Numbered from the stretch's first letter, positions 33,553 to 42,394 are shown. The stretch is DNA of 64,000 nt from Halomonas sp. MCCC 1A13316 (GCF_014931605.1 NZ_CP053382.1:3658001-3722000), one strand, 5' to 3'. Notes: generated from the sequence alone by a model not told the origin. Numbers and translations are program-made.

Positions 33553-34418
33553 GGCTGTGGCACCCTCCGTTCATGTGCTGTTTTGCCCCCATCCACGTCG
33601 CCCTTCTCGGAGAGGATGTAGCGAATCACGAGCAGTACGCCGATCACGCTCATCATCGATGCGGGTATCCAAGTGATCAAGCCGCCGAGCTGCTGGTCGG
33701 TCAGTGGCGAGATCGGCCAGGCGCGACCGCAGACGGCATAGACGTCGAACAGCACGTTTTCGCTGAAGGTGAGATAGGCCCCCAGCAGAATCTGTGGCGG
33801 TATCACTACCAGCAGCGCCAGAATTCGCGCGCCGTACCCCAGCCCGCCCTGCTTCGGTGTTCGCGGATCGAGCACCAGCCACCAGAACAGCAAGCCATCC
33901 AGCAGCATGCTCCAGTTCATGATCTGGTAAAGCCGATGGCTGAGCATGGCATCGAAGTGAACCTCCGGGATGAGCCAGAAGTAAATCAACCCGACGAACA
34001 GCAACGGGGCAATGACGGGATGCTGCAGCAGGCGGTATAGAGGGGATATGACTCGTCCCGCCGCGGCTCGCCCCGGTAGTTGCCGAAGACGACTCTGCAT
34101 GCCGGCCGCCAGCACCGGCAGCGGCGCAGCCAGGGCGATCAGGAACGGTGCAGCGTGGTGCAGCACCAAGTGCTGGGCACGATGGGTGAAGAACATGTAT
34201 TGGGACAGATAGTCATAGTGGGTCTGGGTCACCGCATAGATCGCGCCGACGCCCAGCAGGAAGGCGAACGGGCGCCAGTAGCCTACCCTCTGACCTTGAT
34301 GTCGTTGCCGCTGCATGCCGCGCAGATACACCGCCGCCGCCACCAGGCAGAAAAGTACCCAGGACGGCGAAAACTCCCAGGGCAGCAGGTAGCCGGCGAC
34401 TCGCTCAAGCTCGAGCAT
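33549..34418 (-). CDS. ctaG: caa3-type oxidase assembly protein CtaG (DUF1404-like)
   Basis: A 289-residue membrane protein with seven or so helices and the caa3_CtaG pattern (LLPWEFSPSWVLFCLVAAAVYLRG, SQYMFFTHRAQHLVLHHAAPFLIAL, HPVIAPLLFVGLIYFWLIPEVH, LDGLLFWWLVLDPR). This group, distinct from Cox11, is needed for copper loading of caa3 oxidase in Bacillus. It is the first gene of the leftward pair with SCO. Confidence 0.88.
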   Translation of the reverse strand: MLELERVAGYLLPWEFSPSWVLFCLVAAAVYLRGMQRQRHQGQRVGYWRPFAFLLGVGAIYAVTQTHYDYLSQYMFFTHRAQHLVLHHAAPFLIALAAPLPVLAAGMQSRLRQLPGRAAAGRVISPLYRLLQHPVIAPLLFVGLIYFWLIPEVHFDAMLSHRLYQIMNWSMLLDGLLFWWLVLDPRTPKQGGLGYGARILALLVVIPPQILLGAYLTFSENVLFDVYAVCGRAWPISPLTDQQLGGLITWIPASMMSVIGVLLVIRYILSEKGDVDGGKTAHERRVPQP

Positions 34419-34798
34419 TTTTCTTCCTTAACCGAGGCGGCATGTCTCCGCCTGGTGAATTGATCCTCAAGCATAGCGAACTTGGCCAGCCATGAACCAC
34501 AGGGAGGACTTTAAGGTAGAACGAATGACCTTGGCCCGACGCAAGGTAGCGACTGCATAAAGAAACGTAAAAAACCGTGACTATCCTTGGCAACGACGAG
34601 CAGGAAGCCTCCACCTGTACTAGGTTGAAGCCGAAACATGGTCAACGAGCCGACTCAGACCCAGAATGGGGTCTGGTGTGGCGTGCTCGTCCGGGAAGCC
34701 GGGCCGAATAGCGCGCGGCAAGACGCGCTTGTCGTTATTTGCATGGAATGCACCGCAGCCTCCGCTGCGCACACGCACGTAGCAATGGATTGTTAACG
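34419..34798 (+). other. Divergent region upstream of coxB with a leader hairpin
   Basis: A 380-base stretch without a gene between ctaG and coxB. It holds a 7-base stem, CAGACCC-AGAATG-GGGTCTG at 34656-34675, in what is probably the cox leader. No U tract follows, so it is not an obvious terminator. No good FNR/ANR dyad was seen. Confidence 0.4.
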
Positions 34799-35812
34799 AT
34801 GTCCTTCAGCCAGCACGTTCGGACAACAGTACTGCTCGGTGCCACCGCCCCGTTCTTGTCCGCCTGCGAAGGCCCCCAGTCGGCCCTCGATCCGGCGGGC
34901 TCGGCCGCCGAGCTGATTACCAGGCTGTGGTGGCCGACGCTATTCGTTGCCACCCTCGTCACGCTGCTGGTGCTCACCCTGCTGGCGGTGGCCATCTTCC
35001 GTGCCCATCGCCAGCGTTCCGCGCTACCGCTGAATGCCCGTCAGAGCCGTAACCTGGTGATTGCCGGCGGTATTATCCTGCCGCTGGCGGCTACGATTCC
35101 CTTCGCCCTGTCGAGCTTCTCAATCGGGCGCACGATGGATGCCCCCCTGCCTCAGGACGCCATGACCGTAGAGGTCATCGGCAAGCAGTGGTGGTGGGAA
35201 GTCCACTACCTCGACGAGGCGGGCAACCGCATCGCCACGACCGCCAACGAGATTCACATCCCCGTCGGCGAAGCGGTGCGCTTTCTGCTCAAGTCGGACA
35301 ACGTCATTCACAGCTTCTGGTTACCCAACCTGAAGGGCAAGACGGACATGATGCCGGGGCGTACCAACGTTACCTCGGTGACGGCGGACGAACCCGGGGT
35401 CTATCGCGGTCAGTGCGCGGAATACTGCGGCACGCAGCATGCGCTGATGGCCTTCATGCTCGTGGCCGAGGAGCCGGAAGCCTTCGACGCCTGGCTGGAC
35501 GGACAGCGCCAGCCGGCAACGATGCCGCAGACGGAGGCCCAGGCAAGCGGACGCGACGTATTCTTCGAGGCCGGATGCGCCGGCTGCCACACGATTCGCG
35601 GCACATCGGCTTCCGGCGACCTGGGCCCCGACCTGACCCATATCGCCAGCCGGCGAACGCTGGCCAGCGCCACGGTGCCCAACCGTATCGGACATCTCGG
35701 CGGATGGATCACCGACCCGCAGCACGTCAAGCCGGGCAGCAGGATGCCGCCGAGCGACCTTTCACCGGTGGAGCTCAAGACATTGCTCGGCTACCTGGAG
35801 AGCCTGGAATGA
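34799..35812 (+). CDS. coxB: Cytochrome c oxidase subunit II with C-terminal cytochrome c (caa3 type)
   Basis: A 337-residue lipoprotein. The signal ends in LSACEG, two helices follow (residues about 40-65 and 80-105), then the CuA cupredoxin domain with KQWWWEVHY, HSFWLPNLKGK and the ligand set CAEYCGTQHALM. Residues about 250-337 are a fused cytochrome c (CAGCH; axial Met in SRMPPSD). The fusion defines caa3 oxidases, which can take electrons from c-type cytochromes. The ATG at 34799 is chosen because it puts the lipobox about residue 22. It overlaps coxA by ATGA. Confidence 0.95.
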   Translation: MSFSQHVRTTVLLGATAPFLSACEGPQSALDPAGSAAELITRLWWPTLFVATLVTLLVLTLLAVAIFRAHRQRSALPLNARQSRNLVIAGGIILPLAATIPFALSSFSIGRTMDAPLPQDAMTVEVIGKQWWWEVHYLDEAGNRIATTANEIHIPVGEAVRFLLKSDNVIHSFWLPNLKGKTDMMPGRTNVTSVTADEPGVYRGQCAEYCGTQHALMAFMLVAEEPEAFDAWLDGQRQPATMPQTEAQASGRDVFFEAGCAGCHTIRGTSASGDLGPDLTHIASRRTLASATVPNRIGHLGGWITDPQHVKPGSRMPPSDLSPVELKTLLGYLESLE

Positions 35813-37719
35813 CGTTCGAGAAACCCACCAACTCTCGCGACGTGATCGATTCACCGGAGGAGACCTCGCGCCTGGAGCGCACCTGGCACTCGCCCGGTGG
35901 GTTGCTTGGCTGGTTCACTCACGTCAACCAGCGCATGATCGGCAAGCGCTTCATTATTACCGCCTTCTGCTTCTTCCTGCTGGCAGGCATCCTCGGCATC
36001 CTGATTCGCCTGCAGTTGGCCGGCCCCGAGCAGAAGCTGCTCGGGCCGGAGCTCTACAACCAGTTCTTCACCATGCATGGCACGGTGATGATGTTCTTCT
36101 TCGCCATTCCGGTGATGGAGGGCTTCGCCATCTACTTCGTGCCGCTGATGGTCGGCTCGCGCGACATGGCCTTTCCCCGGCTCAACGCCTTCGGCTATTA
36201 CGTCTATCTGATCGGCGGGATCGTACTGTTCGGCTCGCTGCTGCTGAGCATGGCGCCCAACGCAGGCTGGTTCAACTACGTGCCGCTGTCGAGCAAGCTC
36301 TACTCGCCCGGCTACGGCGTCGACGTCTGGACGACCATGATCACCTTTATCGAGGTCTCGGCACTGACCGCGGCGGTGGAGCTGATCGTCACGACGCTGA
36401 GAATGCGCGCACCGGGCATGTCGCTGAATCGCATGCCGCTGTTCGTCTGGGCGGCGCTGGTAATGTCGTTCATGATCGTTTTCGCCATGCCGGCGGTGAT
36501 CGTCAGCAGTACGCTGCTGATCCTCGACCGGCTGGTGGACACCCAGTTCTTCATCGTCGAGAGCGGCGGCGAACCGCTGCTATGGCAGCACCTGTTCTGG
36601 TATTTCGGTCACCCTGAGGTGTACATCATCTTGGTGCCGGCGCTGGGCATGATCTCGACCATCATCATCACCTTCACCCGGCGCCCGATCTACGGCTACA
36701 CGGCCTTGGTGCTGTCGGTGGTCGCCATTGGTTTCGTCAGCTTCGGCCTGTGGGTGCACCATATGTTCACCACCGGCCTGCCCCAGCTCGGCATGAGTTT
36801 CTTCACCGCCGCCAGCGTCACCATCGCCATTCCCAGCGGGGTGCAGATCTTCTGCTGGATCGCGTCGCTGTGGGGGGCCAAGATCCGTTTCGCCACGCCG
36901 ATGCTATGGGTGCTGGGGTTTTTCGCCATCTTCGTCATCGGCGGTCTGACTGGTGTCATGGTGGCCTCCATTCCCTTCGATACCCAGGTGCACGACACCT
37001 TTTTCCTGGTCGCCCACTTCCACTACGTGCTGATCGGCGGAGCGGTCTTCCCGCTGATCGGCGCGACCTACTACTGGTGGCCCAAGATCACCGGCCGCAT
37101 GATGAGCGAAGCGGCCGGCAAGTGGAGCTTCTGGCTGGCGTTTATCGGCTTCAACGTTACCTTCTTCCCCATGCATCAGTTGGGACTTGAGGGCATGCCG
37201 CGGCGTATCTACACCTACGTCGAAGAGATGGGCTGGGGCGACCTCAACCTGCTGGCGACGATCGGCTCCCTGGTACTGGCGACAGGCTTCGGCATTACGC
37301 TGATCAATGCCGTCTGGAGCGTGTTTCGCGGCCGGCGGGCCGAGCCGAACCCTTGGGGGGCGCCCACTTTGGAGTGGGCGGCGGACTCGCCCCCGGCCTC
37401 CTATAATTTCCGCCATATACCCGTGGTGCATAGTCGCTGGCCGCTGTGGGACTGGGACACGGATCGCGAACGTGCAGTCGTGACCGGCCTGCGCAACGAC
37501 CGCCGGGAGGTGGTGCTCACCAGCATTCTGGATGCCAAGCCCGTGGGGGTGCAGGTGCTTCCCGCACCGACCATCTGGCCGTTCGTCTCGGCAGTCGCCG
37601 CCTCGATGGGTTTCATCGGCATCATCTTCCATCCGATCTTCTTCGTGATCGCCTTCTTCCTGGTGGCGTTCACCCTGGTGGCCTGGTTCTGGCCACGCCG
37701 GCCCTGGAGGAACGATTGA
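35809..37719 (+). CDS. coxA: Cytochrome c oxidase subunit I (caa3 type)
   Basis: A 636-residue haem-copper oxidase catalytic subunit. Ligands are all present: the haem a His in FTMHGTVMMF, CuB His and the cross-linked Tyr in FGHPEVYI, the HH pair in WVHHMFTTG, and HFHYV for both haems. GHPEV marks an A1-type proton channel. After 12 helices comes a tail of about 130 residues (NPWGAPTLEWAADSPP) with two more helices near the C-terminus, typical of caa3 CoxA. Coupled to coxB and coxC by overlapping start and stop codons. The frame is open far upstream, but that part is antisense of coxB coding. Confidence 0.97.
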   Translation: MTFEKPTNSRDVIDSPEETSRLERTWHSPGGLLGWFTHVNQRMIGKRFIITAFCFFLLAGILGILIRLQLAGPEQKLLGPELYNQFFTMHGTVMMFFFAIPVMEGFAIYFVPLMVGSRDMAFPRLNAFGYYVYLIGGIVLFGSLLLSMAPNAGWFNYVPLSSKLYSPGYGVDVWTTMITFIEVSALTAAVELIVTTLRMRAPGMSLNRMPLFVWAALVMSFMIVFAMPAVIVSSTLLILDRLVDTQFFIVESGGEPLLWQHLFWYFGHPEVYIILVPALGMISTIIITFTRRPIYGYTALVLSVVAIGFVSFGLWVHHMFTTGLPQLGMSFFTAASVTIAIPSGVQIFCWIASLWGAKIRFATPMLWVLGFFAIFVIGGLTGVMVASIPFDTQVHDTFFLVAHFHYVLIGGAVFPLIGATYYWWPKITGRMMSEAAGKWSFWLAFIGFNVTFFPMHQLGLEGMPRRIYTYVEEMGWGDLNLLATIGSLVLATGFGITLINAVWSVFRGRRAEPNPWGAPTLEWAADSPPASYNFRHIPVVHSRWPLWDWDTDRERAVVTGLRNDRREVVLTSILDAKPVGVQVLPAPTIWPFVSAVAASMGFIGIIFHPIFFVIAFFLVAFTLVAWFWPRRPWRND

Positions 37720-38330
37720 TGAAAGTTGTGCAGGGTATAGACGTCTCGGACATGACCCGTTTCAACCCCGACCAGCGCGCACCCTTGTGGTGGGGCATTC
37801 TCGGCCTGATCACCATCGAATCGGCGGTGGTCCTGACCTTTTGCGTCAGTTACATGTATCTGGCGGCCTACGCCGAAGCCTGGCCGCCGAGTGGCGAGTC
37901 GGCTCCCCCCATGCTGTGGCCGAGCATCAATCTGGGGCTGCTGATGCTGAGCAGCCTCACCATGTATCTTGGTGGACGCGCCATCAAGCGCGGCAATCAA
38001 CGCGGCTTGGCCATCGGGGTCACCGCCAGCGTGCTGCTGGCGTCAGCGGTGCTGGTGCTGCGCTCGCTGGAGCTGATGGCCTACGAGTTCAGTTGGAAGG
38101 ATCACGCCTACGGCTCGATCGTCTGGACCATTTCCGGCTTTCACTACGTTCACGTAACGTCGATCGTCTTCGGCAGTGCGGTGGTGGCCATCCTCGCCTG
38201 GCGCGGCTATTTCACCCAGCAACGGCAGATCGGCGTCGTGGTGGATACCAACTACTGGTATTTCGTCTGCTTCGCCTGGATTCCCTTTTATCTACTCTTG
38301 TACTGGGGGCCTCGCGTTTATGGCCAGTGA
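37719..38330 (+). CDS. coxC: Cytochrome c oxidase subunit III
   Basis: A 203-residue membrane protein with five helices, the short form of subunit III lacking the first two helices of the mitochondrial type. Recognisable segments: WWGILGLITIESAVVLTF, MYLGGRAIKRGNQRGL, FHYVHVTSIVFGSAVVA and VDTNYWYFVCFAWIPFY. Start overlaps the coxA stop by one base (TGATG) with GGAGG upstream. It ends inside the next small gene (11-base overlap). Confidence 0.92.
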   Translation: MKVVQGIDVSDMTRFNPDQRAPLWWGILGLITIESAVVLTFCVSYMYLAAYAEAWPPSGESAPPMLWPSINLGLLMLSSLTMYLGGRAIKRGNQRGLAIGVTASVLLASAVLVLRSLELMAYEFSWKDHAYGSIVWTISGFHYVHVTSIVFGSAVVAILAWRGYFTQQRQIGVVVDTNYWYFVCFAWIPFYLLLYWGPRVYGQ

Positions 38331-38688
38331 GTCGAATCGCGGCGTGCTGCTGCATCCCGTGATGATGTGGTCCGGCTGGTTGATCGGTCCCGGCGCCTGG
38401 GCGCTGCATTTGCTGGGCAGTTACCTGCTGGTTTCCAGGGCCTGCGAATCCGGCTCCATGTGGTTGCTGCACGGCGCGACCCTGTTCACCTTGTTGCTGA
38501 GCCTGGCTGGCGCCGCGGTGGCCTGGCGACAGTGGGGCCGCGCCGGGAGGCGCTGGCCGGCCTCCGGCGATGGTGAGGCGGGGCGAGTACGCTTCATGGC
38601 CGTCATGGGCCTGCTTCTCAGCGCCCTGTCCGCACTGCTTATCGTGGCCGAAGCCATTCCCAACTTTTTCCTGAGTCCGTGCCTATGA
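38320..38688 (+). CDS. Small membrane protein of the caa3 operon, unknown function
   Basis: A 122-residue protein with three helices (PVMMWSGWLIGPGAWALHLLG, WLLHGATLFTLLLSLAGAAVAW, FMAVMGLLLSALSALLIVAEAIP). It overlaps coxC and the following cytochrome gene at both ends, so it is translated as part of the operon. It may replace the missing subunit IV or aid assembly. I do not recognise a named family. Confidence 0.75.
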   Translation: MASESNRGVLLHPVMMWSGWLIGPGAWALHLLGSYLLVSRACESGSMWLLHGATLFTLLLSLAGAAVAWRQWGRAGRRWPASGDGEAGRVRFMAVMGLLLSALSALLIVAEAIPNFFLSPCL

Positions 38689-39047
38689 CAGCGAGAACCG
38701 TGTGCTGCCTGCTGCTATTACCACTCCTGACTACCGGCTGCGGCGGTGACAAGGTCGAATCGACGCCGGGCGATCCACAACATGGCCGGGCCGCGATTCG
38801 CGAATACGGCTGCGGCAGCTGTCATGTAATACCCGGCATCGGCGGAGCGGACGGTCGCACGGGGCCGTCGCTCGAGCGCATTGCCAAGCGCGTCTACCTG
38901 GCGGGGGTACTACCCAACACACCCGACGACATGGCGCGCTGGATTCGCGAGCCGGAGGAGGTCGACCCGCGCACGGCCATGCCGAACATGGGCGTCAGCG
39001 AAAGCGACGCACGAGACATCACTGCCTACTTGTACACATTGAAATGA
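38685..39047 (+). CDS. Small c-type cytochrome lipoprotein
   Basis: A 120-residue protein with a lipobox (LLTTGCGG), then one cytochrome c domain: haem site CGSCH and axial Met in TAMPNMGVS. It starts with an ATGA overlap to the previous gene and ends with an ATGA overlap to the next. The domain is closely similar to the second domain of the following dihaem protein, indicating duplication. It probably passes electrons to the oxidase at the outer face of the inner membrane. Confidence 0.88.
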   Translation: MTARTVCCLLLLPLLTTGCGGDKVESTPGDPQHGRAAIREYGCGSCHVIPGIGGADGRTGPSLERIAKRVYLAGVLPNTPDDMARWIREPEEVDPRTAMPNMGVSESDARDITAYLYTLK

Positions 39048-39946
39048 ATAACCAGGATCGCCAAGATTCAGTCCGAAAGATCCGCAAGCGGATCGAGATA
39101 CATGTCGGCATCGCCATTGCGGCGCTGGTCGTCGCCATGGGGGTAGGCGCGGCCGGCTTCGTCTATTGGGGCGCCTATAACGTCTCGGCGCTGCAACAGC
39201 ATACCGAGCCCGTCTTCACCATCCTCAACTTGGCGCTGGACCGCTCCATACGCCAGCGAGCCGAGGAGATCGAGCCACCATCGTTGACGTCGCAAATGGC
39301 CGAGCAGGGCCGGCTTATCTACCAGCAAAAGTGCGTACAGTGCCATGGTGCGCCCGGCGTGGGCCGAGACGACGTGGGCAAGGGCATGACGCCGGTGCCA
39401 CCCAACTTGGCGCATACGGCGAAGGCCAAGGGCGCCGCCGAGGTTTTCTGGTCGGTCAAGCACGGCATCAAGATGACCGGCATGCCGAGCTGGCAGTTCA
39501 CATTCACAGACGAGCAGATCTGGACCATCGTCGCCTTTATCGAGCAGATGCCGGAAATGTCTGTGGCCGAGTACCAGGCGATGAACGCCAACGACAGCGA
39601 GGATCCTGCACCGCCTCGCGACGTGACGACCGCCAGCACTTCCGCTGAGGTACGCAACGCTGCGGAGCCCGACTCCGAGCGAGGAAAGCTGGCACTGTAT
39701 GGCTATGGCTGTATCGCCTGTCATCGTATTCCGGGCACGGTGGGACCGCATGCCGACGTCGGCCCGCCGCTCAAGGGCATCGGCGAGCGCCGCTACATCG
39801 CTGGCGTCCTGGCCAATACCGAAGAGAACATGGTGCACTGGCTGCGCCATCCCACCGAGGTGGACCCGCTTACCGCCATGCCGGACCTGGGCGTGACGGA
39901 ACAGGACGCGCGGGACATGGCGGCCTATCTCGAAACGCTGAGGTAG
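39044..39946 (+). CDS. Membrane-anchored dihaem cytochrome c
   Basis: A 300-residue protein with one N-terminal anchor helix (IAIAALVVAMGVGAAGFVYWG) and two periplasmic cytochrome c domains: CVQCH at about residue 97 (axial Met candidate TGMPSW) and CIACH at about residue 223 (axial Met in TAMPDLGV). A flexible Asp/Pro-rich linker joins them. It is the last gene of the oxidase operon and likely feeds it electrons or links it to the bc1 complex. Confidence 0.9.
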   Translation: MNNQDRQDSVRKIRKRIEIHVGIAIAALVVAMGVGAAGFVYWGAYNVSALQQHTEPVFTILNLALDRSIRQRAEEIEPPSLTSQMAEQGRLIYQQKCVQCHGAPGVGRDDVGKGMTPVPPNLAHTAKAKGAAEVFWSVKHGIKMTGMPSWQFTFTDEQIWTIVAFIEQMPEMSVAEYQAMNANDSEDPAPPRDVTTASTSAEVRNAAEPDSERGKLALYGYGCIACHRIPGTVGPHADVGPPLKGIGERRYIAGVLANTEENMVHWLRHPTEVDPLTAMPDLGVTEQDARDMAAYLETLR

Positions 39947-40003
39947 TTCGAAGCGTTGGAATTCGAAGCCCAGGAAAAATGCTGAGTTGCTACGCAGCAT
40001 GAC

Positions 40004-40033
40004 TCCCGGCCAGGCGGAATCGCCCGGCCGGGA
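40004..40033. terminator. Two-part hairpin between convergent genes
   Basis: TCCCGGCC pairs with GGCCGGGA, and inside it GGCG pairs with CGCC around a GAAT loop. It lies between the oxidase operon and the convergent beta-lactamase gene and may stop transcription from both sides, although neither side has a clear U tract. A second stem, ATGCTG/CAGCAT, lies at 39979-40000. Confidence 0.6.
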
Positions 40034-40042
40034 CCGCTTGCA

Positions 40043-40870
40043 TCACGCTTCGGGCGGCAGCGCCTCGATGGTACGCAGCGCCTCAGCGACGATACCCTGA
40101 CGCTTGTGCAGATCGGCCATGCGGTTGGGCGTTTCCATGTTGAGGGCGAAGAACACCGGGCCGCTGGGGCGCTCGACCCAGCCCACCCACCAACCGAGCT
40201 TGCCGCTCCAGCCGGTCTTGCCGCGCAGGATCCAGTCGCGGCCGGCGCCGACGATCATCAGATCCTTGACCAATCGCTGGTCGGCCTCGTCGAATGGCAG
40301 TTCGTTGCGATAGAGCCGCTCGAGGAACTCGATCTGCTCCTCAGCGGAGATCTCCAGCATGCCCTCCTCCAGCCAGAAGTTCTCGACGTCGTCGCCAATC
40401 TCGGCATTGCCGTAGTCGATCGCCTCCAGGTAGCGCTGCTCTCTCTCTTCGCCGAGTTCGCGGGCGAAGCGTTGATAAAGCCATACGACAGAGAGGCGCA
40501 TGCCCGAGCGCAGGTCATGATCGGCGTTCCACTGCGGAAAGTCTCGCTCGACGCCATCCCAGGGAAAGACCTGAAACTCGTCCTCCACCACATCGGCGTC
40601 GAGGACGAACAGACTATGTGGGATCTTGAAAGTGGACGCAGGCAAGAAGCGCTGCCGGGCACGTTCCTCGTCGTGCACCAGGATGTCCTCGCCACCTTCA
40701 CGCTTGTCGACCACCAACAGGGTGCCACTGGCCTCGTTGGCAGAAAAAATCTCGCTCCAATCGGCGCGCTCCTGCCAGGCGTCGGCCACGGCCGCGAGGG
40801 GAGTCAGGGCCAGCATCATGGCACCCCCCATCAAGATTCTTTGCGTCAGCCTCATGTATTTCGGGGTCAT
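40043..40870 (-). CDS. Class D (OXA-type) beta-lactamase
   Basis: A 275-residue secreted serine beta-lactamase. Signal peptide residues 1-30 end in PLAAVADA. Class D motifs are complete: Ser79-Thr-Phe-Lys82 (carbamylated Lys), Ser127-Val-Val, Tyr153-Gly-Asn and Lys218-Thr-Gly, followed by WWVGWVERP. It hydrolyses beta-lactams in the periplasm; spectrum cannot be predicted. It is divergent from an AmpR-type gene across 127 bases, suggesting inducible expression. The start at 40870 gives a normal signal peptide; the longer frame upstream does not. Confidence 0.93.
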   Translation of the reverse strand: MTPKYMRLTQRILMGGAMMLALTPLAAVADAWQERADWSEIFSANEASGTLLVVDKREGGEDILVHDEERARQRFLPASTFKIPHSLFVLDADVVEDEFQVFPWDGVERDFPQWNADHDLRSGMRLSVVWLYQRFARELGEEREQRYLEAIDYGNAEIGDDVENFWLEEGMLEISAEEQIEFLERLYRNELPFDEADQRLVKDLMIVGAGRDWILRGKTGWSGKLGWWVGWVERPSGPVFFALNMETPNRMADLHKRQGIVAEALRTIEALPPEA

Positions 40871-40930
40871 GGTTCCATCCGTTCGTCTTGAGTTGTCGTG
40901 ATTGGTTAAGCGACGCGTCGGATGGCAGAT

Positions 40931-40943
40931 TAGCGGTACGCTA
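40931..40943. promoter_or_regulatory. LysR-type T-N11-A operator between beta-lactamase and ampR
   Basis: TAGCG-GTA-CGCTA is a perfect dyad in exactly the T-N11-A form bound by LysR-type regulators. It lies 61 bases upstream of the beta-lactamase start and 55 bases upstream of the regulator start, the usual place for an AmpR site in a divergent bla-ampR region. Confidence 0.65.
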
Positions 40944-40997
40944 CCGGGGCTCACAAACCATGTTATCTTGCCTGAGCCATAAACTGAGTTAGGGCTT

Positions 40998-41891
40998 ATG
41001 ACCAGACCCTACCTGCCGCTCAACGCCCTGCGTGCGTTCGAGGCCTCGGCCCGCCACCTGAGCTTCACCCGCGCCGCCGACGAACTGAACGTGACCCAGG
41101 CGGCAGTGAGCCATCAGGTCAAGCTGCTGGAGGAACGCCTCGACGTGGCGCTGTTCAAGCGCCTGCCTCGCGGGCTGATGATTACCAGCGAGGGAGAGGC
41201 GCTGCTGCCGGTGATGCGCGATGCGTTCGATCGCATGGCAAACATGCTGGAGCGGCTCGAGGGCGGCAAGCTACGTGAGATTCTCAACGTGGGTACGGTG
41301 GGCACCTTCGCCGTGGGCTGGCTGTTACCACGCCTGGCGCGTTTCCAGGCCGAGCATCCACTGATCGAGGTTCGTTTATCGACTCACAACAACCGGGTCG
41401 ATCAGGCCACCGAAGGCCTGGACTATACGATTCGCTTCGGCGATGGCGCCTGGCATGGCCTCGAAGCGACCCGACTGTTCCAGGCTCCCCTGTCGGCGCT
41501 GTGCGCGCCGCACATCGCCAACCGACTGCGCACCCCGGCAGACCTGGTGCATCACACGCTGTTGCGTTCCTATCGTGAGAACGAGTGGACGAAATGGTTC
41601 ACCGCGGCCGGTATAGCGCATCCGCCTGCACGAACTCACGCCATCGTATTCGACTCTTCGCTGGCGATGATGGAAGCCGCGGTGCAGGGCGCGGGCGTGG
41701 CCCTCGCCCCGCCGCGGATGTTTGCCCGTCAGTTGGGCTGCGGCGAGGTCATGCAGCCCTTTCCTATCCATGCCGCGCTGGGCAGCTACTGGCTCACGCG
41801 GCTCAAGTCGCGCACTCCGAGCGCCACCATGGAGGCCTTCCAGGCGTGGCTGCTCGATGAGATCTTCCAGGCTTACGGCGACGAGGCATAG
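40998..41891 (+). CDS. ampR: AmpR-type LysR regulator of beta-lactamase
   Basis: A 297-residue LysR regulator that follows the AmpR pattern along its length: PLNALRAFEASARHLSFTRAADELNVT, SHQVKLLEERL, STHNNRVDQATEGLDYTIRFGDGAWHG, TLLRSYRENEWTKW, VFDSSLAMMEAA and GSYWLTRLKSRT. AmpR senses cell-wall muropeptides and switches on a divergent beta-lactamase. Here the target is a class D enzyme rather than the usual AmpC. GcvA, the related glycine regulator, is a less likely alternative. Confidence 0.88.
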   Translation: MTRPYLPLNALRAFEASARHLSFTRAADELNVTQAAVSHQVKLLEERLDVALFKRLPRGLMITSEGEALLPVMRDAFDRMANMLERLEGGKLREILNVGTVGTFAVGWLLPRLARFQAEHPLIEVRLSTHNNRVDQATEGLDYTIRFGDGAWHGLEATRLFQAPLSALCAPHIANRLRTPADLVHHTLLRSYRENEWTKWFTAAGIAHPPARTHAIVFDSSLAMMEAAVQGAGVALAPPRMFARQLGCGEVMQPFPIHAALGSYWLTRLKSRTPSATMEAFQAWLLDEIFQAYGDEA

Positions 41892-41980
41892 CCGCTGCCA
41901 ACGCGGGTGTCCAGGCGACCCAAGCGCCTTGTGTGCTAGCCTGTGCTGCCCTGCGCCCATTCAGCACGCACGAGGCCGAT

Positions 41981-42394
41981 ATGCTGCGACTCTCCAACAA
42001 CGTGGAAGTGCCCGACCACGAGATCGAGATCAGCCAGATCCGCGCCCAGGGGGCGGGCGGCCAGAACGTCAACAAAGTGGCAAGCGCCGTGCACCTGCGC
42101 TTCGACATTCCCAACTCGAGCCTGCCGCCCTTCTACAAGGAGCGACTGCTGGCACTTTCCGACCAGCGCATCACCAAGGAGGGCGTCGTGGTGCTCAAGG
42201 CGCAGGGCTACCGCACCTACGAGCAGAACCGCGAGGATGCCCTGACGCGGCTCAGATCGCTGATTCAGGAGGCGGTAAAGACGCGCAAGGCGCGCAAGCC
42301 TACCAAACCGACCCGCGCCGCGAAGCGCAGACGCATGGATAGCAAGACGAAGAAGGGGCAGACCAAGGCGTTGCGCGGCAAGCCCAAGATTTAA
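41981..42394 (+). CDS. arfB: Alternative ribosome-rescue hydrolase ArfB (YaeJ)
   Basis: A 137-residue release-factor-like protein with the catalytic GAGGQNVNKV (GGQ) loop and a basic C-terminal tail (RKARKPTKPTRAAKRRR, then KGQTKALRGKPK) that enters the empty mRNA channel of stalled ribosomes. It hydrolyses peptidyl-tRNA on non-stop complexes. A GAGG site precedes the ATG; it is probably separate from ampR. Confidence 0.95.
   Translation: MLRLSNNVEVPDHEIEISQIRAQGAGGQNVNKVASAVHLRFDIPNSSLPPFYKERLLALSDQRITKEGVVVLKAQGYRTYEQNREDALTRLRSLIQEAVKTRKARKPTKPTRAAKRRRMDSKTKKGQTKALRGKPKI

Noticed and set aside
34419..34798. An FNR/ANR site upstream of the cox operon
   Set aside because: The best candidate (TTGATCCTCAAGCA near 34457) matches only one half of the TTGAT-N4-ATCAA consensus.
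35188..37719. An 843-codon frame as a longer CoxA
   Set aside because: The first 200 or so codons are an out-of-frame shadow of coxB; the true start overlaps the coxB stop at 35809.
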